Part shown: in pieces, positions 35,922 to 51,351 of the stretch
Position numbering within the stretch: position 1 is the first letter of the stretch
Layout: each line of letters opens with the position of its first letter
DNA from: Trametopsis cervina
Lineage: Eukaryota; Basidiomycota; Agaricomycetes; Polyporales; Irpicaceae
DNA length: 64,000 nucleotides
Direction: 5' to 3'
NCBI GenBank assembly: GCA_022385755.1
Contig: MU278350.1
Location: 563,965-627,964, forward strand
Notes under the pieces: model-generated
What the model was told of the DNA's origin: nothing
The model's database searches: none
What the model saw: the letters and a program-made list of their open reading frames with translations, nothing else
Made by a program: the position numbers and the translations under genes

Positions 35922-36655
35922 CGAATTTCATCTCTCGTCGGTAGAGTGGTGGATTTGGACGTGTCTAATTTGAATCGCTTTGACTGTTCTGTCTTGATTA
36001 GACAGGGACGCGGCGGTTTTACGTGACCGTCTGCGTACCCTGTGTGGGAGTCCGATTCTGAATTCGTACGTCGCCAACTCCTTGTTGAATGTTCACCAGT
36101 ACTCGCTCCTTTCAGTTCGTTCCGACTGCTGTCAGATGTGGCTGCGGTCGCTTAGGACCCTGTATCAGAGACGCGAAGCCAGCCGACAGTACAGTACGTC
36201 CGATATGTTATCGGCCGAGATATACGTTGACCAGGCGAACGTTCATGCAGGAAACCTACCGATGGGTGCTGGCCTCTGACTGGCCTCTGACTCTCTAGAA
36301 CGAATCGGCCGCTGTAAAGCACGGTACCGATGGACACGCATCTGTACGGCCGCTAGACAGGACATCCCAGTGATATGGACGTAAGTGCCGTGTCGGCAGA
36401 CCGCTGAGTCACTGCGGCGAGAGACGAACGCATTCAAAGCGTTGCTGATCTTGTCAGGGAGGCTCAGCAGAATTATCAGATAAGATACCCCGGTGGTCTG
36501 ATTTCGGTTTTAGCTGATAGAACAGCCGCCTACGCCTTCTCAGTGTTATTCTGGCATAGCAGCAGCACCTCGAGTTGAGCATCTGCATAAAAAGGGTCCG
36601 TAGAGGTGCATAAGAGACACAGGTTTACCCGCACCGCAACCGTCCCCTTCTTATC
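35922..36655. promoter_or_regulatory. intergenic region upstream of the FSP1-like gene
   Basis: 734 bp between two plus-strand genes. A TATA-like CATAAAAA lies at about 36586-36593, some 65 bp before the next ATG. No gene recognised. Confidence 0.35.
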
Positions 36656-38483
36656 ATGACTTCTGGAAAAACCGCGCTCAAGACTGTTGCCGTGCTCGGT
36701 GGTTCATATGGCGGCAAGTCTGACCATGCTTGTGCTCCCGTTGTCCATGCTTATCTCCTCTGTCTATCTACTAGGTAACGGGGCCGCGCGTGTCTTGGCT
36801 AGCAGGCTACCTCATAATTGGAGGGTTGTCCTCATCGACCGTAATAGGTACGACATTCCACTTATTTAGTAATGTGGAACGAAGCTCATTTTCTCCAGTC
36901 ATTCTAATCGTATGTATTCGCTATAACGGTTTTATCCTGAAGTAAATGCACTTCAAAACACCCTCACTGTTAGATCTCTACGTGTTGCCTCGATTCACCG
37001 TTATACCAGACCACGAACATAAAGGCTGTGAGCTGCCAGTACTCTTTCTCAACCACCTCCGCTGATATAATATCGCCCAGTTATTCCATACGACCATCTT
37101 TACAAACCGCAGCTAACGAGAACTGACCCGCCTGTGACCGACTCTCGTCACTTGGTGTTACAGGCAACTGTGAAAGCTCTGACGACCCGATCCGTCGACC
37201 TATCCAGGACCTTCCCTGAACACGGAATTAATGAGGGCAAACTCGACTATGACTTCCTAGTTTACGCTCTGGGGTCACATTCTCCCGACCCTATCAACTT
37301 GTGGACCAATCGTGGTCTCGGTGAAGCGGTCGTGGATGGCAGTAAGCCCGACGGGATCGAGTGGCTCAAGCGAGCGCAGGGGCGCATTCGGGATGCGCCT
37401 AGTGTTCTCATAGTTGGAGGTGGCGCTTTAGGGATACGTGAGTGAGACTGTTTGACTCGCAGATTGGATGCTCACACTCGGTGTAGAATATGCAGGCGAC
37501 ATAGCTGAGAAATACCCTGGGAAACATGTCACTTTGTTGCACTCGCGCCCACGGTTACTACCCAAATACAATTATGCCATGCACACTCAGAGTAGGTGAT
37601 GCATGCTGTTTGCATGTGCAGCGTGGACTTAATGGTTACACGTCCTAGTTTTAGCTGCCCTGCACAAGCTTGGCGTGGAGGTGATCTTGAACGAACGCCT
37701 CGTACTCTCGTCTCCGGGCGCTGTGAGTAGCAGCACGCAAGAGCAGGTACTCAAAAGTACGGCTGGACGGGAGATCTCTGCAAGGCTGGTGGTCAGTATC
37801 TCATCGGAATATCTTGCCTTCTTTTGATTTTATGTACCACGGATCGCACAGCTGCTCTGCACGGGTCAGAGACCCAACACGGAACTAATTAGCGCGGCGC
37901 TCCCAGAGTGTGTCATCCCCTCCGGACCGAAAGCTGGTGCGGTTCAGGTAACGCGAACACTGCAGGCAGCTATTGTCGATCATGAAGAAGATTCGCCTGA
38001 AAGCTTGAAAGTGGCTGCCCCACACATTTTCGCTATCGGGGATGTAGCGAATGCGTTCGGAGCGATACATGCTGGACACAACGCACACGCCCAGGTTTGT
38101 CCTCAATGGTTGTGTGCAGGATTGTTCACGAACCTCGTCTGTAGGGGCTGCTTGCAGCCAACAACATTCTGAAGCTGGTAGGACGGATGGAAGCCTCACA
38201 TAATAGCGTCACTGAGCTTATGGCTGGTGCCGGTACTGATCTGGAGGAATACACTCCGGGACCACCTGGGATCAAGGTTTCGTTAGGATTAGTAAGTATT
38301 GCTGCAAAAATAGCTGAGCTATAACTGTACTCTGACAACCATCTATCACAGCATAATGCGATCTATCAAAGACATGGCGAAGTAGGAACATTGACAGACC
38401 AACCCCTAGACTGGGAGGCTGCGTTCATGTGGAAAGCATACGGCTTTGCTCCGGATCTGAAGGAAGAGGATATGTATGTTTAA
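36656..38483 (+). CDS. FSP1/AIFM2-like FAD oxidoreductase
   Basis: Predicted 440-aa pyridine-nucleotide:disulfide-type flavoprotein related to ferroptosis-suppressor protein 1 (AIFM2) and fungal Aif1/Ndi-like quinone reductases. Exons: 36656-36713, 36775-36847, 36899-36909, 36974-37027, 37081-37437, 37487-37591, 37649-37791, 37852-38094, 38145-38291 and 38352-38483. The FAD-binding fold starts at TVAVLGGSYGG and continues WRVVLIDRN; FIPYDHLYK and DYDFLVYALGSHSP follow. A second Rossmann motif, SVLIVGGGALGI, binds NAD(P)H; VLLCTGQRPNTELI and HIFAIGDVAN complete the FAD fold. The first intron (36714-36774) uses a GC donor, and exon 3 is 11 nt. It likely reduces a quinone at a membrane surface; there is no N-terminal presequence. 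Confidence 0.9.
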
Positions 38484-39827
38484 ATGACTCGACGGTCTAT
38501 TTTGTATGCTGTCGCATGCTTCGCTACCTCTTGTGCTTCCAAGCTTCTCGTTTTGTCATGCCAGGTGCACGTTTCCTATGATCCTCCGCCCGAGTCTTGT
38601 CAGTAGCCGATATCGTTCCAAGCGCTGATACGAACTCAGACCCAGGAACAGCGCTTGGCGAGAGTTGAGCTGCATGTGCTCGGCAGCCTAAAGTAAGGGC
38701 ACGAGAGCAAGAACAGTGTGCGGACGTCCGCGCGTGGGGGCATACTGCATTGCGATGTACGGTGTTCATGTGGGCGTGTACCCTAAGTGGGTAGTCAGAG
38801 TGGTCACGATATGCAGATATCGTGGCCAGCGCTTGTTATGGCAACGTAGCACAGGCACACTTCGTTCGAATTCCGTCGTGACCAGCCTGCACTGATCCTT
38901 GACTTTGATGGCCTTGAGGACTTACTTTATCATTCAACCTAGAGGGCAGTATGGACAGTCAATGAGTATCTGGCATTAACGTTCCTACATAAAGTAAACC
39001 CAAAGCCCCTCCTAACCAGAGCTTATCGCAATAAGTAACACAAACCCACATGATACTGACTGACTTCTCGAAGCAGAACTCTGCTGGGTTGTAGACTCCG
39101 GTACGCTGCTTTCTGCTAATCCTGTTCTTTACACATGAGTCACCCACTCCGAGATACTTGCAGTGATCATACCCGCGTGGTGCGCCACCTTATCCGTCGT
39201 GGTCACCTCTCGCCTTGAGCTGGTAGACAACAAAAACACCTCCCACTTATGGAACCCGCTATGGTTATCTCAGTCGTGCCCTGAGGACGATACGCCGCCT
39301 TCCATCCTCAATACCTCTAATGGGCCCGTGACCACGCGGGGTGCAACCCTCGGCGAATTTATCGTTCGTCGAAGTCAAATACTCGACGACAGCATGCTAC
39401 CGAATGGTGCTCTAGTGGGTATTGCACTCGCTCAAAGCTGTCAGATGCTACCCTCAAGCCAGAGGAAGAACGTTTGTTCACCTGGCTTTATGTGCTTCCG
39501 AGCGCGGTACCGTATGGACCACCCGGTCTGCTTGTACGTTTCTCTCTGCCGATGCAAACTCTAGCTTATTGAATATGATGTCCATTTTGATTAGGTGCTG
39601 AAGCTCGGGGTGCCGACCATGGCTCGCACATGGACCAGCCCGTCTGACGTATAGAGCTCAGGTTGAGCGAGCGATAACGCAGATGCTGCAGAATGGACGT
39701 ACCTCGTGAACCGTCGAACAGATGACCCACGCAGTGTGCTGGCTCTCGATATATAAGAAGCACGTCAGGACTCGTAAGATTCGTCGAGCTGAACGAACAC
39801 ATCCTCATCGCTTGAGTACCAGCCGAG
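38484..39827. other. intergenic region with unsupported ORF, then chitinase promoter
   Basis: 1.34 kb. An ORF of 133 codons on the plus strand (39163-39564) contains ATLGEFIVRRSQILDDSMLP and looks mildly coding, but I find no start context, partner exon or family. The rest shows nothing. The last part is the chitinase promoter. Confidence 0.3.
39750..39757 (+). promoter_or_regulatory. TATA box of the chitinase gene
   Basis: TATATAAG, 71 bp before the ATG of the chitinase, a suitable spacing for a TATA-driven secreted-enzyme gene. Confidence 0.5.
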
Positions 39828-41888
<2,061 letters not shown>

Positions 41889-42234
41889 TGGGGAATCTGA
41901 TAATTTAGAGGGCATCATTGTAAATCTATCGAGACTAGCAAGAACCTGTATTCATTTGTAGGGCTTATTCAATCTAGCTCCTTTTTATTTTCACCAATTT
42001 GTGTCGGATTTGTGGTCGCAGTCAGAAGATGCTGAAGTCCCACTGCATGCAGCTATTCGGTGAAAGGCGGTAACTGCTTTCTTTCAATGAGTAAGAATTG
42101 AAGTTAGATGGAGGTTGGCCTAAGTGTCAAGTATTAGGTGTATGATAATAGACACTGTATAGAATGATCTGGTCAATAAACACCCGGTTGGTCACGACAA
42201 CATATAAAACTCACTGAGATCGCCTTGCTCAACC
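41889..42234. other. convergent 3' intergenic region
   Basis: 346 bp between the chitinase stop and the uL30m stop, AT-rich, fit for 3' UTRs. No gene seen. Confidence 0.4.
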
Positions 42235-42621
42235 CTAGAGCCCCGTCAACGCCGACCCCACAACCTGATATCCTCTTGGAGCCTTCCTCTCCTGCCTCTG
42301 TTCCGTCTTCGTCCTGACCGCAGACGCAGGGACGTTCTCCACCTCTACCAGCTCCTTCACCGCGAGAATCTTCCCCGCATTTATGGGCGAGTGTTCGTGA
42401 TACACAGTCTGCATTCGTCTGTGGATGCCCAGCGAGACGAGGGTGCCTTTAATATGTTTGGGCAAAGAGATGGCTGAGCGGCGTGACGTGATGCGGTAAT
42501 GAGTCAAGGGTTCGCTGGGTGTCGCTGACGAGGACGTTGTCATAGCCCGTGTAGATGCGAGGGCAGAGGGATATCGTGTTACATTTCGGACGAATTGCGA
42601 CCTCAAGTGCAGGGATGCCAT
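42235..42621 (-). CDS. MRPL33: mitochondrial ribosomal protein uL30m
   Basis: Intronless gene for a 128-aa mitochondrial large-subunit ribosomal protein of the L30 family (yeast Mrpl33). The first 38 residues are Arg/Ser-rich without acidic residues (SLHLRSQFVRNVTRYPSAL), a mitochondrial presequence. The uL30 domain then begins LTHYRITSRRSAISLPKHIK and continues GTLVSLGIHRRMQTVYHEHS, with NAGKILAVKELVEVENV. An in-frame ATG nine codons upstream (42648) is possible, but the Met before ASLHLRS fits better. The basic C-terminal extension is usual for mitochondrial forms. The gene is separated by 93 bp from the divergent tRNA-Asp. Confidence 0.9.
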   Translation of the reverse strand: MASLHLRSQFVRNVTRYPSALASTRAMTTSSSATPSEPLTHYRITSRRSAISLPKHIKGTLVSLGIHRRMQTVYHEHSPINAGKILAVKELVEVENVPASAVRTKTEQRQERKAPRGYQVVGSALTGL

Positions 42622-42714
42622 GGTGGTTGAGGAGGTACAGCACAACACGGCAGCGGAGAAATGACACTCAGCAGAGTCTCCGATCCATGTTGCAATAAAT
42701 TGAGCTCGTTATAA

Positions 42715-42798
42715 TCCCTGGTAGTATATCGGTTAGTACACGCGCCTGTCATCGCCTAGCGGTCGCGCGAAAGCGGGGTTCGACTCCCCGCCAGGGAG
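42715..42798 (+). tRNA. tRNA-Asp (GTC) with a 12-nt intron
   Basis: The sequence folds as a cloverleaf: acceptor stem TCCCTGG pairs with CCAGGGA, discriminator G, D-loop with GG, anticodon stem CGCGC/GCGCG, and T-arm CGGGG-TTCGACT-CCCCG. The anticodon GTC is at 42748-42750, flanked by CT and A. A 12-nt intron (42752-42763) sits at the canonical position, one base 3' of the anticodon. The B box GGTTCGACTCC spans 42777-42787. Mature length is 72 nt before CCA addition. It lies in the divergent promoter space of uL30m and DPB11. Confidence 0.95.
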
Positions 42799-43157
42799 GT
42801 TTGTTTTTTCAGCGCGAGCACAAGTTACCCCAGTGTCCGCTGTTTTGGTTATCTTGTAACATCTTTGTACTAGCCGTGTTCAGGATGATTTTTGGCTGCG
42901 CTCAAAGTAGTGTATAGTGATACTCATTCTTGAGTACTGTATTGCGCGCCTACGCGAAACTGCCGGCCCTAAATATGATCTGTTTGGCGCGTCCGAGGTC
43001 CCAGCCAACGGGCACTCGTCCAGAGGAGCCACCTATCCCTGATCGCCGTCCGTCTTCCACTGTCCGCGCTCACGAGCTACTATACCCTTGTTCTGTATCT
43101 GCACGATTCCTATATGTTCTGGTACTTTGCCACCTCAAATAATAGCCCATCATCATA
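42799..43157. promoter_or_regulatory. upstream region of the DPB11 homologue
   Basis: 359 bp between the tRNA and the DPB11 start. Apart from the tRNA terminator I recognise no element or gene. Confidence 0.4.
42804..42809 (+). terminator. RNA polymerase III T-run terminator
   Basis: Six T residues starting 6 nt after the tRNA end, the usual Pol III stop. Confidence 0.85.
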
Positions 43158-46100
43158 ATGGTGTTCCGCCGTGGAAACAAGTCCAGCAAAGTAACAGGAA
43201 TCCAAATCAGTATTACTTCCGCATATCTCTAACAACAGTATAGGTCCCAAATGTGAAGCTTCGGCCTGCAGCACCCAACTCATCCCTGTCCTCGCGCAAG
43301 ACGAAGTCTCACGATTCTCATGATTCCTTCCGAGGTACCGATTCCGGGTTCGATTCAGAACAGGAGGCAAGCCTCATGGACATGCGCATTCCACGGCCGT
43401 TCCGTGGTGTAGTTCTGTGTGCGACGGGTATAAGCGATAAGGTACGCTCGACTGAATGGCTAGTTTTCAACCACTTGACACACTGACACTGCACCCCTCT
43501 AGATGTCGTTATTCAAACAAGCCATTGAGTTGGGAGCACAACCACTGAACGACTTGACAGACAAAGTGACGCACCTCTTGGCTCTTGAACCAGGGAGCGC
43601 GAAGTACAAAGTAAGTCCACGTCGTCGCCCACATGGCTGTGACTGAGCACTATTCGTCAGTGCGCATTGGAGTTCAAGATTCCCATTATGCATCCGTCTT
43701 GGATATCCGACAGTTACGACATCTGGCTCAAAGGGGACGATGTCGATCTTGACGAGGTTCGTCATAGCCCGTTATATTACAAGCATCCGTACATGAAGCT
43801 TATAGCAGCTGTGACTGTCTCTCCTCTCACAGAGCGTGCGCGCACACCGTTTGCCCATATTCGACAACGTTGTAGTGTGTGTCTCCGGTCAGGAAGATGT
43901 TGAGAGGCGACAGCAAATCAATGCGCGCGTGAGAGATGAGGGGGGTTCTTATGTGAAGAACATTGAACGTCCTGTTAGAGTAACGCATTTATTGTGTTCG
44001 AGCGGAGCCGATGCTATGACGGAAAAGATGCAATACGCTGCCAAGTTCAATAAACACCGAGAGGCTAACATCCGTATGATATGGGAAGAATGGTTCTGGG
44101 ATTCTTTGAGGGCCGGTGGTACGCATTTCTGTCGGCACTTCGATGAACTATATAGACGATACTTTAGGCAGATGCGACGAAGACAGTTACGATATCACTA
44201 AACCTCGTCCCATACGTGGCCCAAGCCCAGAGCGTGAGTCACTCAATACCCGCAGTTATTTGCTCAAACTGACGCCTCCCTATAGCTGCCACCCCACCTC
44301 CTCGTTCTTCACCGGGTATCACGCTAGATGAGACCAATGCAGACAAAGAGGATGCTGAAAGTCGCCCGAATGAAGACGTTGAAGAGGCTGCAGTGCCTCT
44401 GAAACGAGTACCATCAGTGACGTTGCAGATATGGGAGAGTATGTTAAGACCGAGAGGCTTTGAGATTCAAGCAGGAAAGCTCATGCGTACCCCGACAAAA
44501 CCACGCTATTCCACTCAGACTGTCGTTCACCTGGAAGAGTCCCCTACCAAAGGCAAGGGAAAGGCGCGAGCCACAAGTCCATTGAAAACCCAAGCGGGCG
44601 AAGATATGGTGGTGCAACAGCGTAGCATATTGGTGGAATTGCGGCGTGCGCATTCGTCTGCGTCCCATGCATTATCTCAGCCGCTCAAAAAAGTGTGTAT
44701 TGCCCACTACTAAACTTCGCACTACTGAGAACACTTTACTTAGACTGAAGCCATGCCAACACATGTGGAGAGGATACCAGCTCCAGATCTCCTGGGCCTG
44801 CTTGATCCCGATGTCGTCGCTGAAGCAGGACCCTCACGCCATCGTTCAGGATTTTTTGCAGGTTGTGTATTTCGGATTGTCGGGGAAGCGAGGAGTGCTA
44901 TTGTAAAGACTGCTGTGGAAGAGGCGGGTGGCAAGGTAGTAGGAGAATCGTCGGATGAAGTGGTCGACTTCATTATCGTTAGATTGGTTAGGTGAGAATC
45001 ATCAATACTTATGAGTGGCTAACATCTAACTGCTTTTCAGTGGAAGTAAGATTTATAGGGAAGAAGTCGACGAAAGCTCTCGAAAGCTTTATCGCACAGA
45101 ATGCTGGCTGGAGCATTGTTTTTCCGAGTCACGAGTGTGTTCTCCAGATGAACATATATCTTTCACACCGCTTAGGATAACTACACCAATATTAGGTGAG
45201 GCACATTATGTTCAGAACCTGAAGCACTTACATATGTCGCGCAGGAACGCAATCCCTCTCCCTAAGCATATCTGGCCTAGAGGAATCGGAGGCGTGTTGG
45301 GTGCGCCGACTGGTTCGAGCCCTCGGTATGGTGGATTCCAATAGTACTGGCCTGTTCATCGGCTCAACCATTCATTTATAGGAATAAACTTCGCGCCGTC
45401 TTTCTCGCGTCGTACAACCCATTTGCTCTGTCCCTCACGCACAGGTGCTAAACATGACAAAGCAAAGGAGTGGAATATACCAATCATAGATATGGGCTGG
45501 CTGGAACAACTCGTCACCTCAGGGCAACTAGTTGCGCACGACGACCCCATTGGCCTGGCTGCGCCAAATGTGGGAGGGAAGCAAATGGATATGCCGCCTG
45601 CGGTCGGTGATAATCGTGAGTCCAGCGTTTGGTCGATCTGACGGTTAGACTAACATGGCAGCAGCCATGCATATTACTTCTCTTCTCGACACTACGAATC
45701 TGGAAGCTACTGAAGATGACGAGTTTCTGTCGGCCTTCGGTCAGCCTGTCGGGCTCCTGCAGGATACTTCTACGCCCGTCAAAGCCAACCGAGCAGCTCC
45801 TTCGGAGGACGGCAACTCGTCCGGCCAATTATCGCTAGCTGAGCTAAGAGAGGATATGCAAAATACACATATACCATCTTCGGAAACTCCTTCTCCGATG
45901 AAACCCCCTTCCACTTCACGCTCTCCTGCTAAGATTTCCAAAGAAGCTACCCGGGTACTGCAGGAGAGTATTACCTCGCTTCTAGGCAAACGCATGTCGT
46001 CAGAGGAGATCGGAGCCGTACAACCCAGATCAAAAAGAGTGAGGCCGCCATCGAGAACGAAGGTACGTAATCTCGGCGACAATATTTTGCGAATATAAAT

Positions 46101-46435
46101 TTATATGCAACCAGGTACAAACCCGCAACCCGCCTTCCCTGTTGCCTGAACACCCCCCTGGTCCTCAGGATCCTTACGAACCGTTCGGTGTCGCCGAAGA
46201 GGATGTCAGCATGCTTGCAGCAGAAAGTCCTGTTATTGATGACACAGTTCGCGTTACATATGAGGACCCTGCTCAGAATAGCGAAAAGCTGCGGCTGATG
46301 AAGCTTTTGGAAACCCAGAAGCCGCCAGAAGTCTGGGAGCTGGGCTCTCATGGGCGTGATAGTGTCGAGGAGAAACCTTCAGCGAGGAGGAGGAGAGCAC
46401 CGCCGCGACGTTCGAATAGAGTAGCAGGATTCTGA
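43158..46435 (+). CDS. DPB11: DPB11/Rad4/TopBP1 multi-BRCT scaffold
   Basis: Predicted 880-aa replication-initiation and checkpoint scaffold. Exons: 43158-43190, 43244-43441, 43503-43610, 43661-43756, 43833-44118, 44156-44233, 44286-44692, 44744-44991, 45041-45195, 45245-45325, 45382-45615, 45665-46062 and 46115-46435. Four BRCT domains are visible: about residues 55-140 (FRGVVLCATGIS, HPSWISDSY), 148-235 (IFDNVVVCVSG, MIWEEWFWDSL), 425-520 (FFAGCVFRIVGEARS, RTECWLEHCF) and 537-620 (LSLSISGLEESEA, IPIIDMGWLEQLV). The pair-linker-pair layout matches Dpb11/Rad4, whose BRCT pairs bind phosphorylated Sld3 and Rad9, and which also activates the Mec1/ATR kinase through its C-terminus. The tail holds a long Ser/Pro-rich region and a basic end (ARRRRAPPRRS), probably an NLS. 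Confidence 0.92.
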
Positions 46436-46773
46436 TCTGTTCTTCATGTAACTTTATGTATCACTTATGTCCTACAGCTTATTTCTACAAATCTCTTGTG
46501 CTGAGTTACTGTACTTCATATGTGAATCTTGAGACAAAGTCCGGAGCACGTTCCGCGACGCCGGGCCGCCAATTTTATAGGCGTTTACCTAATGTCTGCT
46601 AAACACTCTTTATATTTTTCGCTCATTCCGAATGTATACGCTTTAGAAGCAACGAATACAATACTCAAACGACACTGAAGCCATCATGGAAATATCTGTG
46701 GGTACGCGACCGTGATGCTGATGTGGTCCACTCATCCATTGCTAGGTAGAGTTCAAATGCTCTCAACAGATCT
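46436..46773. promoter_or_regulatory. intergenic region, DPB11 to RIX7
   Basis: 338 bp between two plus-strand genes, AT-rich. It may include a missing first exon of RIX7 (see that entry), because the 46697-46770 region has an intron-like GT...AG. Confidence 0.35.
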
Positions 46774-49319
<2,546 letters not shown>

Positions 49320-49379
49320 TCTTACATCGTTCGCGATTGGATTGGTGTATGTCACGACAAAGCTCTAGTCTATTTGAGC

Positions 49380-50893
49380 TTAGAGCTCACCCACTTTCTT
49401 AATGCCTATAGTGACTCGTTCGTTCCGTTGCCAGAACTCTATCAAAACTTCTGCGAGATATGCAGGGTCGTCCTAGAAAGAATATATGTCGTATGACAAA
49501 CAATTGTGACAGGTGGGGGAAATACCTCTTGAACCATATGTCCAACATTCGGGATCACCGCGAGCTGGAACTTGCCTTGCATTTGCCCGATCATGAGTTC
49601 CTTGTCCAGCCTCTCCGCACCGGCTAACACTAGAAGTCGAGCGGCACGCACGGTCAGGAACCTACTAGACAACCCGGTAAACCAAGCTGCACAGTTCTAG
49701 TTCAATGCCGTGTAACATTTTCCCAGACTGCGACGTACTGTTCCAATACGGAGATGTTTGCCGTAAAGGTGTTCTCCAGAGGTACGCAGGCCCAGTGGTC
49801 CCGCTGTTTTTCTTGATTATCCCGGGTACCGATATACGCGCCGAGTTTACATTTCGGATGGCGTGCGTTTTGATGCTAAGACAGCACGCTTAGCCTGGAT
49901 AGAGTAATGCGCCAGGGAATTGAGTATCTCACTGCCACTCTATCGCTTCTTCTTCACTCGAAAATCCATCTGGTCTTGTATCCAAGAGGCTGTGCATCAT
50001 TGGGAGTGCTTCGAGAGTGAACTCTGTTCTGACAGCATTAGGAGGTTCATTGAAGATAAGCGGGTGATGGACCTTCAACGACGTCTATGACGGTCACGCC
50101 TGTTATCCTGTACTTTTTGTCCTGCAAAAGCGGACAAGCTCGTGCAATCACAGACCCTCCAAGGCTATGCCCGACTAGCTGATTACCTGTCAGCATTCGC
50201 AGCTAAAATCTTGAGAACAGAAGTGCTTACCAGGAATGTAGGTGACTTCCTAGGGTCAGGGAATACAGTGCTCAGTAAGTTCACAAGATCCGCTGTGAGG
50301 ACATCGATGGACAAATTCTCTGGCTCCGCCGTGGCTTCCAAGCGGCTGGTTTTCCCTGTCCATATGTGTAATCGCTAAGAATATGAGCGTAAGCAAGGAG
50401 ACTAACCATGTCCCCTGCAGTCGTAGGCAAGGAGTCCGCATTCCCCTTTCCCAACGCGCGATATTTCTTTCGCGAAGGAGGCGAATGTTAAGGCGGACCA
50501 TCCTGCTCCATGGTGGCAGACTATGACGGTGCCGTCGCTGGCTTTGGGCGAGTTGTAGTACACACGAAATTCAAGTCCAGATTCTGCAACCGATACTTGC
50601 AGTGCCTGATCAAAGAAACCAGCTGCGGATACCGAAGCGTACACGGGATTTGGTTCGCGCGTTCTCCTATTTCGTCCCATCCTGTATAACACGATATTGC
50701 GCAGTGAGACTCAAGTGTCAACAGACGAGGTCGGGTCGTATAACTACACTTACATTGCAGGTGGACCCATTGACGACGGCAGGGATCCTACGGAATCCGA
50801 TGCCTCTTCGTCTTCGTCTGCCTCATCTTCCGTAGGCAAAGCGGGTAATTTTGAGATTCGCGCTTGCATGGCAGAGCGGTATAGGTCAGACAT
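49380..50893 (-). CDS. PPE1: protein phosphatase methylesterase PPE1 (PME-1)
   Basis: Predicted 375-aa alpha/beta-hydrolase that removes the C-terminal methyl ester of PP2A catalytic subunits. Minus-strand exons: 50893-50754, 50681-50407, 50355-50231, 50178-50073, 50023-49933, 49875-49739, 49686-49526 and 49472-49380. Seen: an acidic N-terminus, [20 protein letters not shown] with the oxyanion-hole [45 protein letters not shown], the nucleophile [10 protein letters not shown] (Ser185), [31 protein letters not shown] (Asp) and NVGHMVQED (His). The series IPNVGHMVQ and QGKFQLAVI is typical of PPE1 rather than other hydrolases. It is convergent with RIX7 (60 bp between stops) and head-to-head with NBS1. 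Confidence 0.94.
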
Positions 50894-51351
50894 GTTACCG
50901 TCGCACTTTATGAAGTAATTTCTGTCAGTGCCGATGTGGCTGCTGTGTTATATTGGTGAGGTACGGAGTAGAGCTCATTTCCGAGCGCGCAGTCTGGAAG
51001 AGGAAAGGGTCGCGCTTCTGCTTACAACAAGACCAAACAGGCAGCACCGAGCGTGAATGCTGTTCTCGGATTGTGGCATCCTTTGCCCCATGTTACGATA
51101 TTCGTGCAATATTAGAACGACTTTCCACTCAAGCCCAACAGTACTCTTCAATATGAGGTCAACAATTTGTGACAATTTCAGACGCGTTATGTCACAGCAC
51201 TCGCGTCAATGTCACGCCGACGCGACCTGATCGGTCGACGCCCGAGTCTCAAAACTCATCCTATCAAGTGCTGCGTTACCCCAAGTCCATTCCGCCTTTC
51301 ACCGCATGAGCAGGCATTTGGATAACCTCATCTATATATGTTGAATCTGCG
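50894..51351. promoter_or_regulatory. divergent promoter, PPE1 / NBS1
   Basis: 458 bp between two start codons. It contains GTCACGCCGACGCGACC near 51211-51227, a GC-rich patch. No defined element is recognised. Confidence 0.4.

Noticed and set aside
39163..39564. 133-codon plus-strand ORF before the chitinase
   Set aside because: No family, start context or companion exon; kept only as a note in the intergenic entry.
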